DNA of 54,397 bases, taken from Firmicutes bacterium UBA6226 (GTDB taxonomy: Bacteria > Bacillota_A > Clostridia > Peptostreptococcales > Acidaminobacteraceae). A model generated the notes under the pieces. It saw only the letters and a list, made by a program, of their open reading frames with translations. It was not told where the DNA came from and searched no databases. Shown in pieces: positions 25,291-34,670 of this stretch (the first letter of the stretch is position 1; each line of letters opens with the position of its first letter). Location of the stretch: assembly GCA_002441045.1 (NCBI GenBank), contig DJWQ01000013.1, forward strand, positions 1 to 54,397, given 5' to 3'. A program made the position numbers and the translations under genes.

Positions 25291-27699
25291 ATGCGAGATT
25301 ATATGCATAAGGAAATCGAGAAAAAATGGCAGCAGCGTTGGGATGAAAAACAAAGCTTTAGAGCTTATAATGATTATTCAAAACCAAAATATTACCCTTT
25401 GGTTGAATTCCCATATCCATCAGGTCAAGGCTTGCATGTAGGACATCCACGTCCATATACAGCGCTTGATATCGTTGCAAGAAAGAGAAGAATGGAAGGG
25501 TATAATGTTCTGTATACAATGGGCTGGGACGCATTTGGGTTACCTACAGAAAACTATGCGATCAAAAATAAAATACATCCAGCAATCGTAACAGAAGATA
25601 ACGTTAAAAGGTTTAAAGAACAACTTAGAAGCTTAGGTCTTTCATTTGACTGGTCAAGAGAAATTAATACAACTGATCCAAACTATTATAAATGGACACA
25701 GTGGATTTTTATTAAACTTTTTGAAAATGGATTGGCATATAAAAAGGAAATGGACATCAACTGGTGTACTTCTTGTAAGGTTGGCCTTGCCAACGAAGAG
25801 GTTGTCGGTGGTGTCTGTGAAAGATGTGGCGGTACAGTTGTAAAAAAAGCAAAGTCGCAATGGATGCTTAAGATTACAGAGTATGCTGAACGCTTAATCG
25901 ACGATTTAGACGATCTTGATTATATCGAGCGTGTTAAAGCACAACAAAAGAACTGGATTGGTAAATCGACCGGTATGGAGCTTGATTTTAAAACGACTTC
26001 AGGCGATGTCCTTAGAATTTATACAACGCGCCCAGATACGATTTATGGTGCTACCTATATGGTCGTTTCACCTGAACACCCATTAATCGATGAACGCAAA
26101 GACTTGATTACTAATTACGATGCGCTTATGGCTTACCGTGCTGAGGCAAAATTAAAATCTGATTTCGAGAGAACAGAACTTAACAAGGATAAAACAGGTG
26201 TCATGATCGAAGGAATCAAAGCGATTAATCCTGCTTCAGGTGAAGAAATTCCTGTATTTATCTCAGATTATGTCCTTATGAGCTATGGTACAGGCGCAAT
26301 TATGGCGGTTCCAGGTCATGATACAAGAGACTGGGAGTTTGCAAAAGCGTTTAATTTACCGATCATTGAGGTCGTCAAGGGTGGCGATGTACAAAATGAA
26401 GCTTATACAGATTCAGAAGAAGGTATTATTGTCAATTCACCGCTTATCGATGGTTTGTCAGTTGCTGAAGCGAAAGAATCAATCGCTGATCACTTTGAAA
26501 AACTTGGTATTGGCGTAAGAAAAGTTAATTTTAAACTTAGAGACTGGGTATTCTCAAGACAGAGATACTGGGGTGAGCCTATTCCTCTCGTAAGCTGTCC
26601 TTCGTGTGGTTGGGTCGCTCTTCCTGAAAGCGAGCTGCCGTTGACACTTCCAGAAGTGGCAAGCTATGAACCAACTGATAATGGTGAATCGCCACTTTCT
26701 ACAATGACAGAATGGATTGAAACAACATGTCCAAAATGCGGCGGTCATGCACATAGAGAAACAGATACGATGCCTCAGTGGGCTGGTTCAAGCTGGTATT
26801 TCTTAAGATATTGTGATCCTGATAATGATCAAGAGTTTGCAAGCATGGATGCACTTAACTATTGGATGCCAGTTGACTGGTACAATGGTGGTATGGAGCA
26901 TACGACACTTCACTTGCTTTATTCAAGATTTTGGCATAAGTTCTTGTTTGATATCGGCAAAGTTAACACGAAAGAGCCGTACTTAAAAAGAACCTCTCAT
27001 GGTATGATTATGGGAGAAAATAACGAGAAGATGTCTAAATCAAGAGGGAATGTCGTAAATCCAGATGATATCATCGGTGAGTTTGGCGCGGATACGCTTA
27101 GAACTTACGAGATGTTTATTGGCGACTTTGAGAAGAGTGTACCTTGGTCTGATAATAGTGTTAAAGGCTGTAGACGTTTCTTAGATCGTGTTTGGAACTT
27201 TGCCGATGAAGTGGTTCCTGGCGATGCGTTTTCTAAAGAACTTGAAATCACAATGAATAAAACCATTAAAAAAGTATCGGATGATTATGAAACGTTGAAG
27301 TTTAATACTGCAATCGCTGCAATGATGAGCTTAATTAATGAGTTTAAAAAAGTTGAGCACATCAATCGTGCTGAGTATGGTACGTTGCTTAAACTGTTAA
27401 ATCCAGTTGCACCTCATATTACTGAGGAGCTTTGGGAAACATTAGGCTTTGAAGGTATGATTACAGAACAATCATGGCCGACATTTGATCCAAATAAGAC
27501 TGTAGAAGATGTTATTGAGATGGCAGTTCAAATTAATGGAAAAGTAAGAGGCCTAATCAGCATTCCAGTAGACGCTGATGCAGCTGAAGCTAGAGAACTT
27601 GCACTTAAAGATGAAAAGATCAAGTTGTTTACAGATGGTAAAACAATTGTAAAAGAAATTTATGTACCGGGTAAAATCTTTAATATTGTAGTAAAATAA
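25291..27699 (+). CDS. leuS: Leucyl-tRNA synthetase
   Basis: Class I aminoacyl-tRNA synthetase charging tRNA-Leu. 802 residues, typical of the bacterial form. HIGH-type motif HVGH at residues 49-52, CP1 editing domain ([33 protein letters not shown]), zinc-type Cys pairs in both the insertion (CTSC...CERCGG) and the later region (CPSCGW...CPKCGG), and KMSKS at 580-584. GAAAGGGG precedes ATG 25291; the longer open frame to 25201 lies within the T-box and is rejected. Likely co-transcribed with the CopZ-like gene 49 nt downstream. Confidence 0.97.
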   Translation: MRDYMHKEIEKKWQQRWDEKQSFRAYNDYSKPKYYPLVEFPYPSGQGLHVGHPRPYTALDIVARKRRMEGYNVLYTMGWDAFGLPTENYAIKNKIHPAIVTEDNVKRFKEQLRSLGLSFDWSREINTTDPNYYKWTQWIFIKLFENGLAYKKEMDINWCTSCKVGLANEEVVGGVCERCGGTVVKKAKSQWMLKITEYAERLIDDLDDLDYIERVKAQQKNWIGKSTGMELDFKTTSGDVLRIYTTRPDTIYGATYMVVSPEHPLIDERKDLITNYDALMAYRAEAKLKSDFERTELNKDKTGVMIEGIKAINPASGEEIPVFISDYVLMSYGTGAIMAVPGHDTRDWEFAKAFNLPIIEVVKGGDVQNEAYTDSEEGIIVNSPLIDGLSVAEAKESIADHFEKLGIGVRKVNFKLRDWVFSRQRYWGEPIPLVSCPSCGWVALPESELPLTLPEVASYEPTDNGESPLSTMTEWIETTCPKCGGHAHRETDTMPQWAGSSWYFLRYCDPDNDQEFASMDALNYWMPVDWYNGGMEHTTLHLLYSRFWHKFLFDIGKVNTKEPYLKRTSHGMIMGENNEKMSKSRGNVVNPDDIIGEFGADTLRTYEMFIGDFEKSVPWSDNSVKGCRRFLDRVWNFADEVVPGDAFSKELEITMNKTIKKVSDDYETLKFNTAIAAMMSLINEFKKVEHINRAEYGTLLKLLNPVAPHITEELWETLGFEGMITEQSWPTFDPNKTVEDVIEMAVQINGKVRGLISIPVDADAAEARELALKDEKIKLFTDGKTIVKEIYVPGKIFNIVVK

Positions 27700-27748
27700 A
27701 GGTATGGATTTCAGTTTTGAGTTAATAGATTAAAAACTTGGAGGCAAA

Positions 27749-27958
27749 ATGGAAAAGAAATTGGTAATTGAGGGTATGAGCTGCAATCATTGTAAAATGA
27801 GAGTGGAAAATGCTTTAAAAGGTGTCGAGGGTGTTTCTAATGCGGTAGTTGATTTGGCTGATAAATCTGCTATTGTTACACTTAATGCTGATTTGGATGC
27901 TGCAGTGTTAAAAGAAACAGTTGAAGATGCTGGATACGATGTTGTATCTGTACAATAA
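27749..27958 (+). CDS. CopZ-like heavy-metal-associated (HMA) protein
   Basis: 69 residues. Single HMA domain with metal-binding GMSCNHC (Cys12, Cys15) and the ferredoxin-like pattern VENALKGVEGVSNAVVDL and ETVEDAGYDV. Copper chaperone family. Unusually it follows leuS instead of a copper ATPase or CsoR gene; no copA is in the window, so its partner must be elsewhere. Ribosome binding site TTGGAGG. Confidence 0.88.
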   Translation: MEKKLVIEGMSCNHCKMRVENALKGVEGVSNAVVDLADKSAIVTLNADLDAAVLKETVEDAGYDVVSVQ

Positions 27959-27960
27959 GA

Positions 27961-28000
27961 CATAAAAAAAGTACCTGCTAAGCAGGTACTTTTTTTATGT
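27961..28000 (+). terminator. Terminator of leuS and the HMA gene
   Basis: GTACCTGC (27971-27978) and GCAGGTAC (27982-27989) form the core, extended by A-run/T-run pairing and loop TAA. The following 180 nt to 28181 are AT-rich and show no gene. Confidence 0.92.
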
Positions 28001-28181
28001 CATTTTTTTGTAAAGCCAATAATAATACGATTTGAAAACTCAAAATTAAAATCTATGCAAAGAAATTGAAAATGTTAGATTAGTGCTTTTTAACTTAGGA
28101 TATAAAATAAAATGTTAATCAGTTATTGGTCAACTTTTAATAAGTACATGGTATACAATTTATTTGAAATGTTGTAGAATG

Positions 28182-28919
28182 TTAATCAAATGGCTTTGAA
28201 TTTGAAGCTTTCATCACATTAAATTTGTATCCCTTATTTCGAACGGTAACGATGTATTGATTGGTTGGATCAACCAGTGCCAACTTTTTTCTAAGTCGAC
28301 TCACGTGTGTCATTAGTGCGTTGTAATCGCCCAAACTTTTCTGACCAGTTATTAGATGGAACAAGTATTCCATACTAAATACTTCGCTTGGTGCTTTTGC
28401 AAGTGTATAGAGAATGTTAAATTCAGAGTGTGTTAAATCCAGGATCTTACCATTTAAATATATTTGCTTTGAAAAAGGATCGATAGACATATTATTGTAA
28501 ACGATAGTACCTTGTTCGGAGGCATACAATGACTCCAGATAATTTAGACGCTCATGTTGAATTCTTAATTTCATACAAAGCAGTTCTGGATGCGCGGGTA
28601 GGGTTACGTAGTCATCAGCACCATGAGCAAACGCTTCTTTTAAAGAATCAATACAATTACTATGTTCGTAGGCAATCAGGTATGTACAGTTATAGAGTCT
28701 GCGTTTATAATCACAATAATCAGACAAGTCTGTATTGAAATGTGTAATAATGTCTGTTGTACTTGCAATCAGAGTGTGATTGTCTTTAAGTTCGGCATCT
28801 TTATACTCACTAAAATGGTTATAAAGTTGATAATCAATATTGTGAAGCACTAAATATTGATTCAAAGGTGAAAAATGGTTTGTCCCATTTTCGATAACAA
28901 TAACCTTTCGGTTTGACAT
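28182..28919 (-). CDS. OmpR-type regulator with degenerate receiver domain
   Basis: 245 residues. The C-terminal winged helix is clear (MSIDPFSKQIYLNG, LTHSEFNILYTLAK, VSRLRKKL, VRNKGYKF). The N-terminal 120 residues have receiver-like length and end (AFAHGADDYVTLPAHPELL) but lack the acidic pair (VIVIENG in place of VDDE/D), have no obvious phospho-acceptor Asp, and carry Ala where the conserved Lys would sit. It is therefore a phosphorylation-independent or ligand-type pseudo-receiver regulator. No kinase is adjacent. It is divergent from the chemoreceptor operon. Confidence 0.85.
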   Translation of the reverse strand: MSNRKVIVIENGTNHFSPLNQYLVLHNIDYQLYNHFSEYKDAELKDNHTLIASTTDIITHFNTDLSDYCDYKRRLYNCTYLIAYEHSNCIDSLKEAFAHGADDYVTLPAHPELLCMKLRIQHERLNYLESLYASEQGTIVYNNMSIDPFSKQIYLNGKILDLTHSEFNILYTLAKAPSEVFSMEYLFHLITGQKSLGDYNALMTHVSRLRKKLALVDPTNQYIVTVRNKGYKFNVMKASNSKPFD

Positions 28920-28968
28920 AAATTGTTTCTCCTTGTAGCAAAATTTGCCAACGGTTATGACTTACCTT

Positions 28969-28998
28969 AATATACTGTAATGTCAGGCATTCGGGCAA
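28969..28998 (-). promoter_or_regulatory. Candidate promoter of the pseudo-receiver regulator
   Basis: On the minus strand: TTGCCC (28998-28993), 18-bp spacer, TATATT (28974-28969). Ribosome binding site AAGGAG follows about 40 nt later, properly placed before the start codon. Confidence 0.45.
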
Positions 28999-29118
28999 TC
29001 ATCCTGTCAAAATATTATATATCATTGAATAAGAAAAATTAATGTGATTTTAAAAATGTAAGGAATTGCAAGATTAAAATTCCATTAGAAATTTCAATAT
29101 AGGATAACATAATTCGAG

Positions 29119-29147
29119 TTGAAAAAACAGTACTTTAGAACTATAAT
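29119..29147 (+). promoter_or_regulatory. Promoter of the kinase-chemoreceptor-STAS operon
   Basis: TTGAAA (29119-29124), 17-bp spacer, TATAAT (29142-29147), near-consensus sigma-A promoter. Confidence 0.8.
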
Positions 29148-29153
29148 AAATAA

Positions 29154-29165
29154 AGTCATATGACT
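29154..29165. promoter_or_regulatory. Perfect 12-bp palindrome at the predicted transcription start
   Basis: AGTCATATGACT (29154-29165) overlaps the predicted +1 of the preceding promoter, where a repressor would block initiation. The divergent pseudo-receiver regulator is a candidate ligand but OmpR-type proteins usually bind direct repeats. Confidence 0.35.
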
Positions 29166-29188
29166 ATTTGATGAATTAAGAGGTCAAA

Positions 29189-30478
29189 ATGAAATCCGGA
29201 ATACATAGATTGTCTCAATACATAGACTTATATACAATGCCGATCGCGATAGCGAATGAGCATCAAGTGTTGTTCTTAAACAAATCATTTAGAGCAACCT
29301 ATTCTAATTTAGCTAGAAAAGTCGATTTAGAGTCACTCTTAAATCTGGATACTAGCCATTTCAACGAACTCTCACTTAGCAAACACATCTTCCGATATCA
29401 AAATGAATCCTATTCAATTTATGCTGATAGCAGTCAATTCGAAAACAACCGCACTTCGGATCGATTTGTCATGTATAAATATATGATGGATCATCACAAA
29501 AGGCTTTACAAAGGGTGTGCCATAAAGCCACAAATTATTCGCAATGAGAAAAAAACACCAATATTTTTCTTAAACCATGGTGATAAAAAACATACAAGTT
29601 GTATGATCAAAATTTGTCCAAGCGAAACAGTGAATGCGATTACTTTGATAAGCTTAGATTTTTTGATTAAGAGCATCGAGCAAAACGAAACTTTACACCG
29701 GTTAGAGCTAATCGCCAATGAAATTGACAAGTGGTCTAAAGAGAACGGTGTTAGACTTGAAATGTTGCTCGTTAATTTAGATATTGAGGGAAACCGCTTT
29801 CAGATTTATAAGAACAGTGGTCATGTCTATCTAATTAAAAAAAGCGGCGAGATTAAGCAAATAGATGAGCATAAAGAGGTCTCATTTAGACTGGAAGAGA
29901 TAGACTTTGCGTTATTATCCACAGAAGCCATACCGATTGATATTTTTAGTGTTTATGATGGGAGCAATCCAATTCCAGTATTCAATGAATCTTATAAGTA
30001 CTTTGATGCAAATAAATTAAACTATCATACAGAAGTTGGGAATTTGTTAATTAAACCCAATCTGGGTGAATCGCTTTATTCCTATAGTATCCATAGCCTT
30101 TCAGAAATGCAAAAAGTAATCAATCAAATATTGAAGGAGACTGAGGTTGATGAATCAGAAGACTTTGCAGTAAGGTTAATCCTAAGTGAGTTGGTGACAA
30201 ATGCTTTCAAACATACACGAAAAGAGAGAGTAGAGCCATTTGTAAGTGTAATGATCCATCTCACACCAAACTCGATTTCAATCGAGGTTTATAATATAGA
30301 TCATTCAAAAAAACAAGAAGTATTAGAAAAAGCATGCTTACCTGAAGATATGCTTTCTGAAGGTGGCAGAGGACTGTTCCTCGTAAAAGAATTTGCAAGC
30401 GCTTTATATGAGACGAATGATAGCGTAATTGCATTAGTAAAAAGGGGTAAAACACATGAAGAGAAGTTTGAAGTTTAA
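29189..30478 (+). CDS. PAS-like, degenerate SpoIIE-like, RsbW-type kinase fusion
   Basis: 429 residues. N-terminus resembles a PAS domain ([20 protein letters not shown]). Residues about 190-270 recall the second half of a SpoIIE phosphatase ([31 protein letters not shown], equivalents of NAGHPPxxL and LLLYTDGL) but metal-binding Asp motifs (GGD, DxxGHG) are missing. Residues about 305-429 are a GHKL ATPase of the RsbW/SpoIIAB type ([32 protein letters not shown]), with a weak first G box. Pseudomonas HsbR has an analogous phosphatase-kinase fusion. The last 23 nt overlap the chemoreceptor gene. Confidence 0.78.
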   Translation: MKSGIHRLSQYIDLYTMPIAIANEHQVLFLNKSFRATYSNLARKVDLESLLNLDTSHFNELSLSKHIFRYQNESYSIYADSSQFENNRTSDRFVMYKYMMDHHKRLYKGCAIKPQIIRNEKKTPIFFLNHGDKKHTSCMIKICPSETVNAITLISLDFLIKSIEQNETLHRLELIANEIDKWSKENGVRLEMLLVNLDIEGNRFQIYKNSGHVYLIKKSGEIKQIDEHKEVSFRLEEIDFALLSTEAIPIDIFSVYDGSNPIPVFNESYKYFDANKLNYHTEVGNLLIKPNLGESLYSYSIHSLSEMQKVINQILKETEVDESEDFAVRLILSELVTNAFKHTRKERVEPFVSVMIHLTPNSISIEVYNIDHSKKQEVLEKACLPEDMLSEGGRGLFLVKEFASALYETNDSVIALVKRGKTHEEKFEV

Positions 30479-32456
30479 AATTATGGCAATGATGCTGGTC
30501 GTCATTATTGTGCCATTAGCGGTATTAGGCACCATTTCGCTGTTACAATTCACCAGTGAAACGGAGTCGTCTGTCTATTCAAAATTAGATGATCTAGTCA
30601 ATTTGACATCAGATGTTATATCGAAAGAGATTGATGCATCGAGCCTGATTGGCAATATGATGAGCAGTGATGCGAGTGTTGTTGCATTTGCAAGTGGTGA
30701 TAGCACTAAAAGAAGTGAAGCGTATAGTGCATTAAAGAATTTAGTGGAAACACATAGTGATGTTATTGAGATGGCATTGATTACAGATAATAAAGGCAAT
30801 GCTGTTATTTCAAATTCTGATATGAACGCTTCAATAGATGTAAGTGAACGTGCTTACTATCAAGACGCAATGAAAGGAAATGTGGGTCAAAGTGATGTCA
30901 TTATTTCCAAGGCAACCAGCCAACCGGTTATTGCAATTGCACACCCGATAAAAAAAGGCAGTACGGTAGTTGGAACGTTTATTACAACGATTAGATTTGA
31001 TCAAGTTGCAGCGCATTCAAAAGCAATCAAGGTATTTGAAGGTGGTTACAGCTACATGTTTAGCAAAGAAGGTTTAGTTCTTTCTTACATAAATACTGAG
31101 GACGAATTTAATCTCAACTTAAACGATTTGAATATTCCAGAATTATCCGAAATGGTTATAAATGTAAAAGAAGGTAAATCTGGTGATGCTATTTACACCT
31201 ATAAAGGTGTTAAGAAATATGTAAAATATACTTCAATAGATGGTATGGGACTTGCGATCACTGCGAACTATGATGATTATATGTCTACTATGACAAAAAT
31301 TAGAAATCTACTTTTTGTGATCATTGGCGTTTCGCTTGTTGTAGCCATAGCACTCAGTTTTTTCTTTGTAACTTTTAACGTTACAAGACCACTTAAAAAG
31401 CTTTCAGAGTTAATGTCTATAGCAGGTGAAGGCGATTTAACAGTAAAATCGAACATTAAAACAGGTGATGAAATTGAGAGTATTTCAAACTCATTTAACA
31501 TAATGATTGAACATCAAAATGGTATTGTATCCAAAGTTAAGTCTGGTTCTAAGGAAGTGGCAAAGTCGTCAGATGAAATTGCATCTTCAACAAATGATGT
31601 CAGTGATGCGTCTCAAAACGTGGCAAAGGCCATCCAAGAGGTAGCAGATAATTCTACATCGCAAAGTCGTTCGATACTCGAAACAACGGAGACCATTCTT
31701 CAGCTAAGCAGTTTAATTCAACTTGCTAAAGTTAGAGCACTTGAGTCAGATAAAAATGCAGAGTCTGCAATATCAAGCGTCGGTGTTGGTAGAGATAGTT
31801 TAAGTAATACAAAGCAATCAATTGATGAAATAAAAGCGATAACAGATGAAACCGGTAATCGTCTTAAAGAACTTGAAGTGTTATCTACAGAAATTAAGGG
31901 TATTATAGGAACTATAAATGCAATTGCAGAACAGACAAATCTATTGGCATTGAATGCTTCAATTGAAGCTGCTAGAGCAGGGGACCATGGTCGAGGCTTT
32001 GCAGTTGTCGCTGAAGAGGTTAGAAAACTTGCCGAGCAAACTGGTCAAGAAGCTGGTGGCATTACTAAAGTCGTTAGTGAAATGGTCAAGAAAATTGACA
32101 ATGCTGTTGAAACCATGTCATTTGGTAAAGCAGCCGTGCAAAATGGCGTGGACAAGGCAATTGTAACGGATAGCGCATTTATACAAATTTATGATGCAGT
32201 TCAATCCGTTACACAAGACGTTAAGAAAATTGTTGAAATTACCGATAATGAAGTGAATAGCTCTGAGCAAATATTAACGTTAATTGATACTGTAAGTACA
32301 CTGTCTGAACAAAACTCTGCCAACGCGCAAGAAGTTGCGGCGGCAATTGAAGAACAAACAGCATTACTTGAAAGCATCGCAGCAGGTAGTGAAGAGCTGA
32401 CTGCGATGGCAACCGAATTAAACACCTTGGTCGAAAAATTCAGAGTTGAGGAGTAA
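30456..32456 (+). CDS. Methyl-accepting chemotaxis protein, dCache-HAMP-signalling domain
   Basis: 666 residues. TM1 about 8-30, double-Cache sensor about 31-280 ([36 protein letters not shown]), TM2 about 283-305, HAMP about 306-360 ([20 protein letters not shown]), and cytoplasmic signalling hairpin with tip [20 protein letters not shown] near 490. It begins within the end of the kinase gene (23-nt overlap) and ends 3 nt before the STAS gene, so these three are translationally coupled. No cheA or cheW lies near. Either it signals to a distant chemotaxis array or its output is to the neighbouring partner-switch proteins. Confidence 0.93.
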   Translation: MKRSLKFKIMAMMLVVIIVPLAVLGTISLLQFTSETESSVYSKLDDLVNLTSDVISKEIDASSLIGNMMSSDASVVAFASGDSTKRSEAYSALKNLVETHSDVIEMALITDNKGNAVISNSDMNASIDVSERAYYQDAMKGNVGQSDVIISKATSQPVIAIAHPIKKGSTVVGTFITTIRFDQVAAHSKAIKVFEGGYSYMFSKEGLVLSYINTEDEFNLNLNDLNIPELSEMVINVKEGKSGDAIYTYKGVKKYVKYTSIDGMGLAITANYDDYMSTMTKIRNLLFVIIGVSLVVAIALSFFFVTFNVTRPLKKLSELMSIAGEGDLTVKSNIKTGDEIESISNSFNIMIEHQNGIVSKVKSGSKEVAKSSDEIASSTNDVSDASQNVAKAIQEVADNSTSQSRSILETTETILQLSSLIQLAKVRALESDKNAESAISSVGVGRDSLSNTKQSIDEIKAITDETGNRLKELEVLSTEIKGIIGTINAIAEQTNLLALNASIEAARAGDHGRGFAVVAEEVRKLAEQTGQEAGGITKVVSEMVKKIDNAVETMSFGKAAVQNGVDKAIVTDSAFIQIYDAVQSVTQDVKKIVEITDNEVNSSEQILTLIDTVSTLSEQNSANAQEVAAAIEEQTALLESIAAGSEELTAMATELNTLVEKFRVEE

Positions 32457-32459
32457 GAG

Positions 32460-32738
32460 ATGAGAGTAGAAGTTATAAAAATGCCAGAGCAGTTTTCAGT
32501 AACAGAAGCGTCAGAGTTCAGAGAAATGACTTATAACCTTATGAAAGTAGATCAGATAACCTTTGAGTTAGATTTTTCAAACTGTAATTTTATAGACAGT
32601 ACAGGGCTAGGTGTGTTAGTAGGTCTCTATAAAAAATGCAATGAGACACATTCTAAAATGATTTTAAAGCACCTGAAGAAAGATGTCGCTAGAGTCATCA
32701 GCATGACGCGTCTGGATCAAATCTTTACGATATTATAA
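32460..32738 (+). CDS. STAS-domain anti-sigma-factor antagonist (RsbV/SpoIIAA type)
   Basis: 92 residues, a complete STAS fold. The phosphorylatable serine is Ser47 in NFIDSTGLGVLVGLYKK. Partner of RsbW-type kinases: phosphorylation by the kinase inactivates it, SpoIIE phosphatases reactivate it. ATG 32460 lies 3 nt after the chemoreceptor stop, with GAGGAG in the chemoreceptor end as ribosome binding site. Confidence 0.92.
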   Translation: MRVEVIKMPEQFSVTEASEFREMTYNLMKVDQITFELDFSNCNFIDSTGLGVLVGLYKKCNETHSKMILKHLKKDVARVISMTRLDQIFTIL

Positions 32739-32752
32739 ATAGAAGGTATAAT
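32724..32752 (+). promoter_or_regulatory. Promoter of the ferritin-like gene
   Basis: TTTACG (32724-32729), 17-bp spacer, TATAAT (32747-32752); the -35 lies in the last codons of the STAS gene. Start predicted near 32759. Confidence 0.55.
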
Positions 32753-32799
32753 GAAAATGGTACTCAAATGAATTTTTATATCGATAAGGAGGTAAAGTA

Positions 32800-33312
32800 A
32801 TGGGGAAAAAGGCAATTGAAATTTCCAATCTCGACGTGAATCACTTAATCCAAATGTTAAATGAAGCATTAGCAGAAGAATGGTTAGCTTACTATCAGTA
32901 CTGGGTTGGCGCAAGAGTTATGGAAGGTCCAATGAGAAGTGAAGTTGAACCAGAATTACTTCTACATGCAAATGAAGAACTGGCGCATGCTGAATTGATT
33001 ATTAATCGAATTCTTCAGCTTGGGGGAATTCCTATTTTGAATCCTGCCAAATGGACAGAATACGCTAAATGTCCTTATGCTGAACCAGTTGATCCATATA
33101 TTGAAGAAATATTGAAGCAAAATCTAGAGGGTGAAAGATGTGCCATTCAAAGATATGAGGAAATTGCAGATTATACGAACGGTAAAGATCACTCAACCTA
33201 CCAGATGGCAATTACCATATTAAATGATGAGCTTGAGCACGAACATGATATTGAAGATTTCTTAACCGATATCAACCGATTGAAGGAAGACATCAAGAAA
33301 TTTAGATTATAA
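32800..33312 (+). CDS. Ferritin-like/bacterioferritin-type protein
   Basis: 170 residues, four-helix ferritin-like fold. Likely diiron ligands are in EEWLAYYQYWVG, HANEELAHAELI, CAIQRYEEIAD and ILNDELEHEHDIED, the ExxH pattern of bacterioferritin/DNA-protection relatives. Probably binds iron for storage or peroxide consumption; the exact subfamily is not certain. Strong AAGGAGG ribosome binding site. Own promoter and terminator. With the superoxide dismutase and rubredoxin in the window it suggests oxygen-stress defence. Confidence 0.85.
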   Translation: MGKKAIEISNLDVNHLIQMLNEALAEEWLAYYQYWVGARVMEGPMRSEVEPELLLHANEELAHAELIINRILQLGGIPILNPAKWTEYAKCPYAEPVDPYIEEILKQNLEGERCAIQRYEEIADYTNGKDHSTYQMAITILNDELEHEHDIEDFLTDINRLKEDIKKFRL

Positions 33313-33320
33313 TTGAATTG

Positions 33321-33355
33321 AAACGCAAAGGCGAGTATTCGCTTTTGCGTTTTTA
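33321..33355 (+). terminator. Terminator of the ferritin-like gene
   Basis: AAACGCAAAGGCGA (33321-33334) pairs with TCGCTTTTGCGTTT (33339-33352), one G-U pair, loop GTAT, then Ts. Confidence 0.9.
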
Positions 33356-33379
33356 AAATCTTAAGGACAAGAGGCAAAT

Positions 33380-34585
33380 ATGGCTAAAGTAATTATTAAG
33401 GGTCAAAAAAAGAAAAGAGAATATGGATTCACGTATTTCTTATTTATCGCATTATCCATTGCACTTATATTTGTTGGGCATAATATCGCCAGCAAAGGTA
33501 CAGATTCATTTAGTCAAGTTGAAAACATTGCCGTTGAAAGAGGAACGGTTACTGAAATTATGGATCAAATCGATCAGAACAATGATGATCAATTTGATAT
33601 CAATTTCGTTTCAAAAGACATTTTATTTAACGTTAAAATGGAAACGGGATCACAAAAGGGCCAAGAAATTAGAGCACTACAGAGTTTGAATAATTACTTA
33701 AAAGTATTGCCAAAGGAAGTTCAGGTTGGCGATACGATATTACTCTATAAGATGTCAAATGAATTCTATGGAACTGAATGGACCTACGGAGAATACTACA
33801 GAACCCCTGCGCTTGTTGTCTTGGGGATTTTGTTTGCCGTGATGCTATTAATTTTTGGCAGATCAAAAGGATTGCAGACATTATTCTCATTGATTTTAAC
33901 GATAATGGCTGTTTTTTACGTATTTATTCCAGCTGTTCTATCTGGATTTAATATTTACCTATGGTCGCTTGTAATATGTGTTTTTGTAACAATTATGACT
34001 TTGGTTGTGGTAAGTGGTTTTAATCCTAAAACCTCAGCTGCGATCATAGGCTGTATCAGTGGTATTGCAATGTCTGCAGTACTTGTGTTGCTAATGAACA
34101 GTATACTAAAACTAACGGGTGTCGTCGATGAGGCTTCTGTTTATCTGCTGTTGATGAATCCGGATCATCCTGTTGACCTGACGGCTATTATTTTTGGAGC
34201 TATTATTATAGGTGCAATGGGTGCGATTATGGACGTTTCTATGTCGATTTCATCGGCACTATATGAAATGAAGGAGAATTATGCAGCACATTCTTTTGGT
34301 CAGTTGGTTGCTTCTGGTATGACGATTGGTAGAGATATTATGGGGACAATGGCGAATACCTTAGTTCTTGCTTATATCGGAAGTTCGTTATCGACAGTCT
34401 TGCTTCTGATAACTTATAATTCATCACTACTGGATTTGATGAATCGTGAAATGGTGGTTATTGAGATTTTACAAGCAATAATAGGCTCGTTGGGCATCTT
34501 AATGACATTACCATTAACCGCCATAGCATCGGGGTTCCTTTACACGAGAAACAATAACAGAGATCACCTAAAAAGAAGAGTTTAG
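33380..34585 (+). CDS. YibE/F family membrane protein
   Basis: 401 residues. TM1 near 18-38, then an extracytoplasmic beta-rich domain (about 45-140; VENIAVERGTVTEIMDQ, VQVGDTILLYKM), and seven or so further helices. YibE/F signatures are IFGRSKGLQTLFSLILTIMA, GAIMDVSMSISSALYEMKE and IGRDIMGTMANTLVLAYIG. The family is common in Firmicutes, possibly a transporter, with no proven substrate. No close operon partner. Confidence 0.88.
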   Translation: MAKVIIKGQKKKREYGFTYFLFIALSIALIFVGHNIASKGTDSFSQVENIAVERGTVTEIMDQIDQNNDDQFDINFVSKDILFNVKMETGSQKGQEIRALQSLNNYLKVLPKEVQVGDTILLYKMSNEFYGTEWTYGEYYRTPALVVLGILFAVMLLIFGRSKGLQTLFSLILTIMAVFYVFIPAVLSGFNIYLWSLVICVFVTIMTLVVVSGFNPKTSAAIIGCISGIAMSAVLVLLMNSILKLTGVVDEASVYLLLMNPDHPVDLTAIIFGAIIIGAMGAIMDVSMSISSALYEMKENYAAHSFGQLVASGMTIGRDIMGTMANTLVLAYIGSSLSTVLLLITYNSSLLDLMNREMVVIEILQAIIGSLGILMTLPLTAIASGFLYTRNNNRDHLKRRV

Positions 34586-34670
34586 TATTTGGTTGTATTG
34601 ATTGTTAGTTTAACATTAGGGTAAGTATCTACTATTTACTACTTAAACTTGCCCACTATGGAGGATATTT

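Noticed and set aside
27961..28181. Small gene between the HMA gene and the pseudo-receiver regulator
   Set aside because: After the terminator the sequence is AT-rich with frequent stops in all frames and no ribosome binding site.
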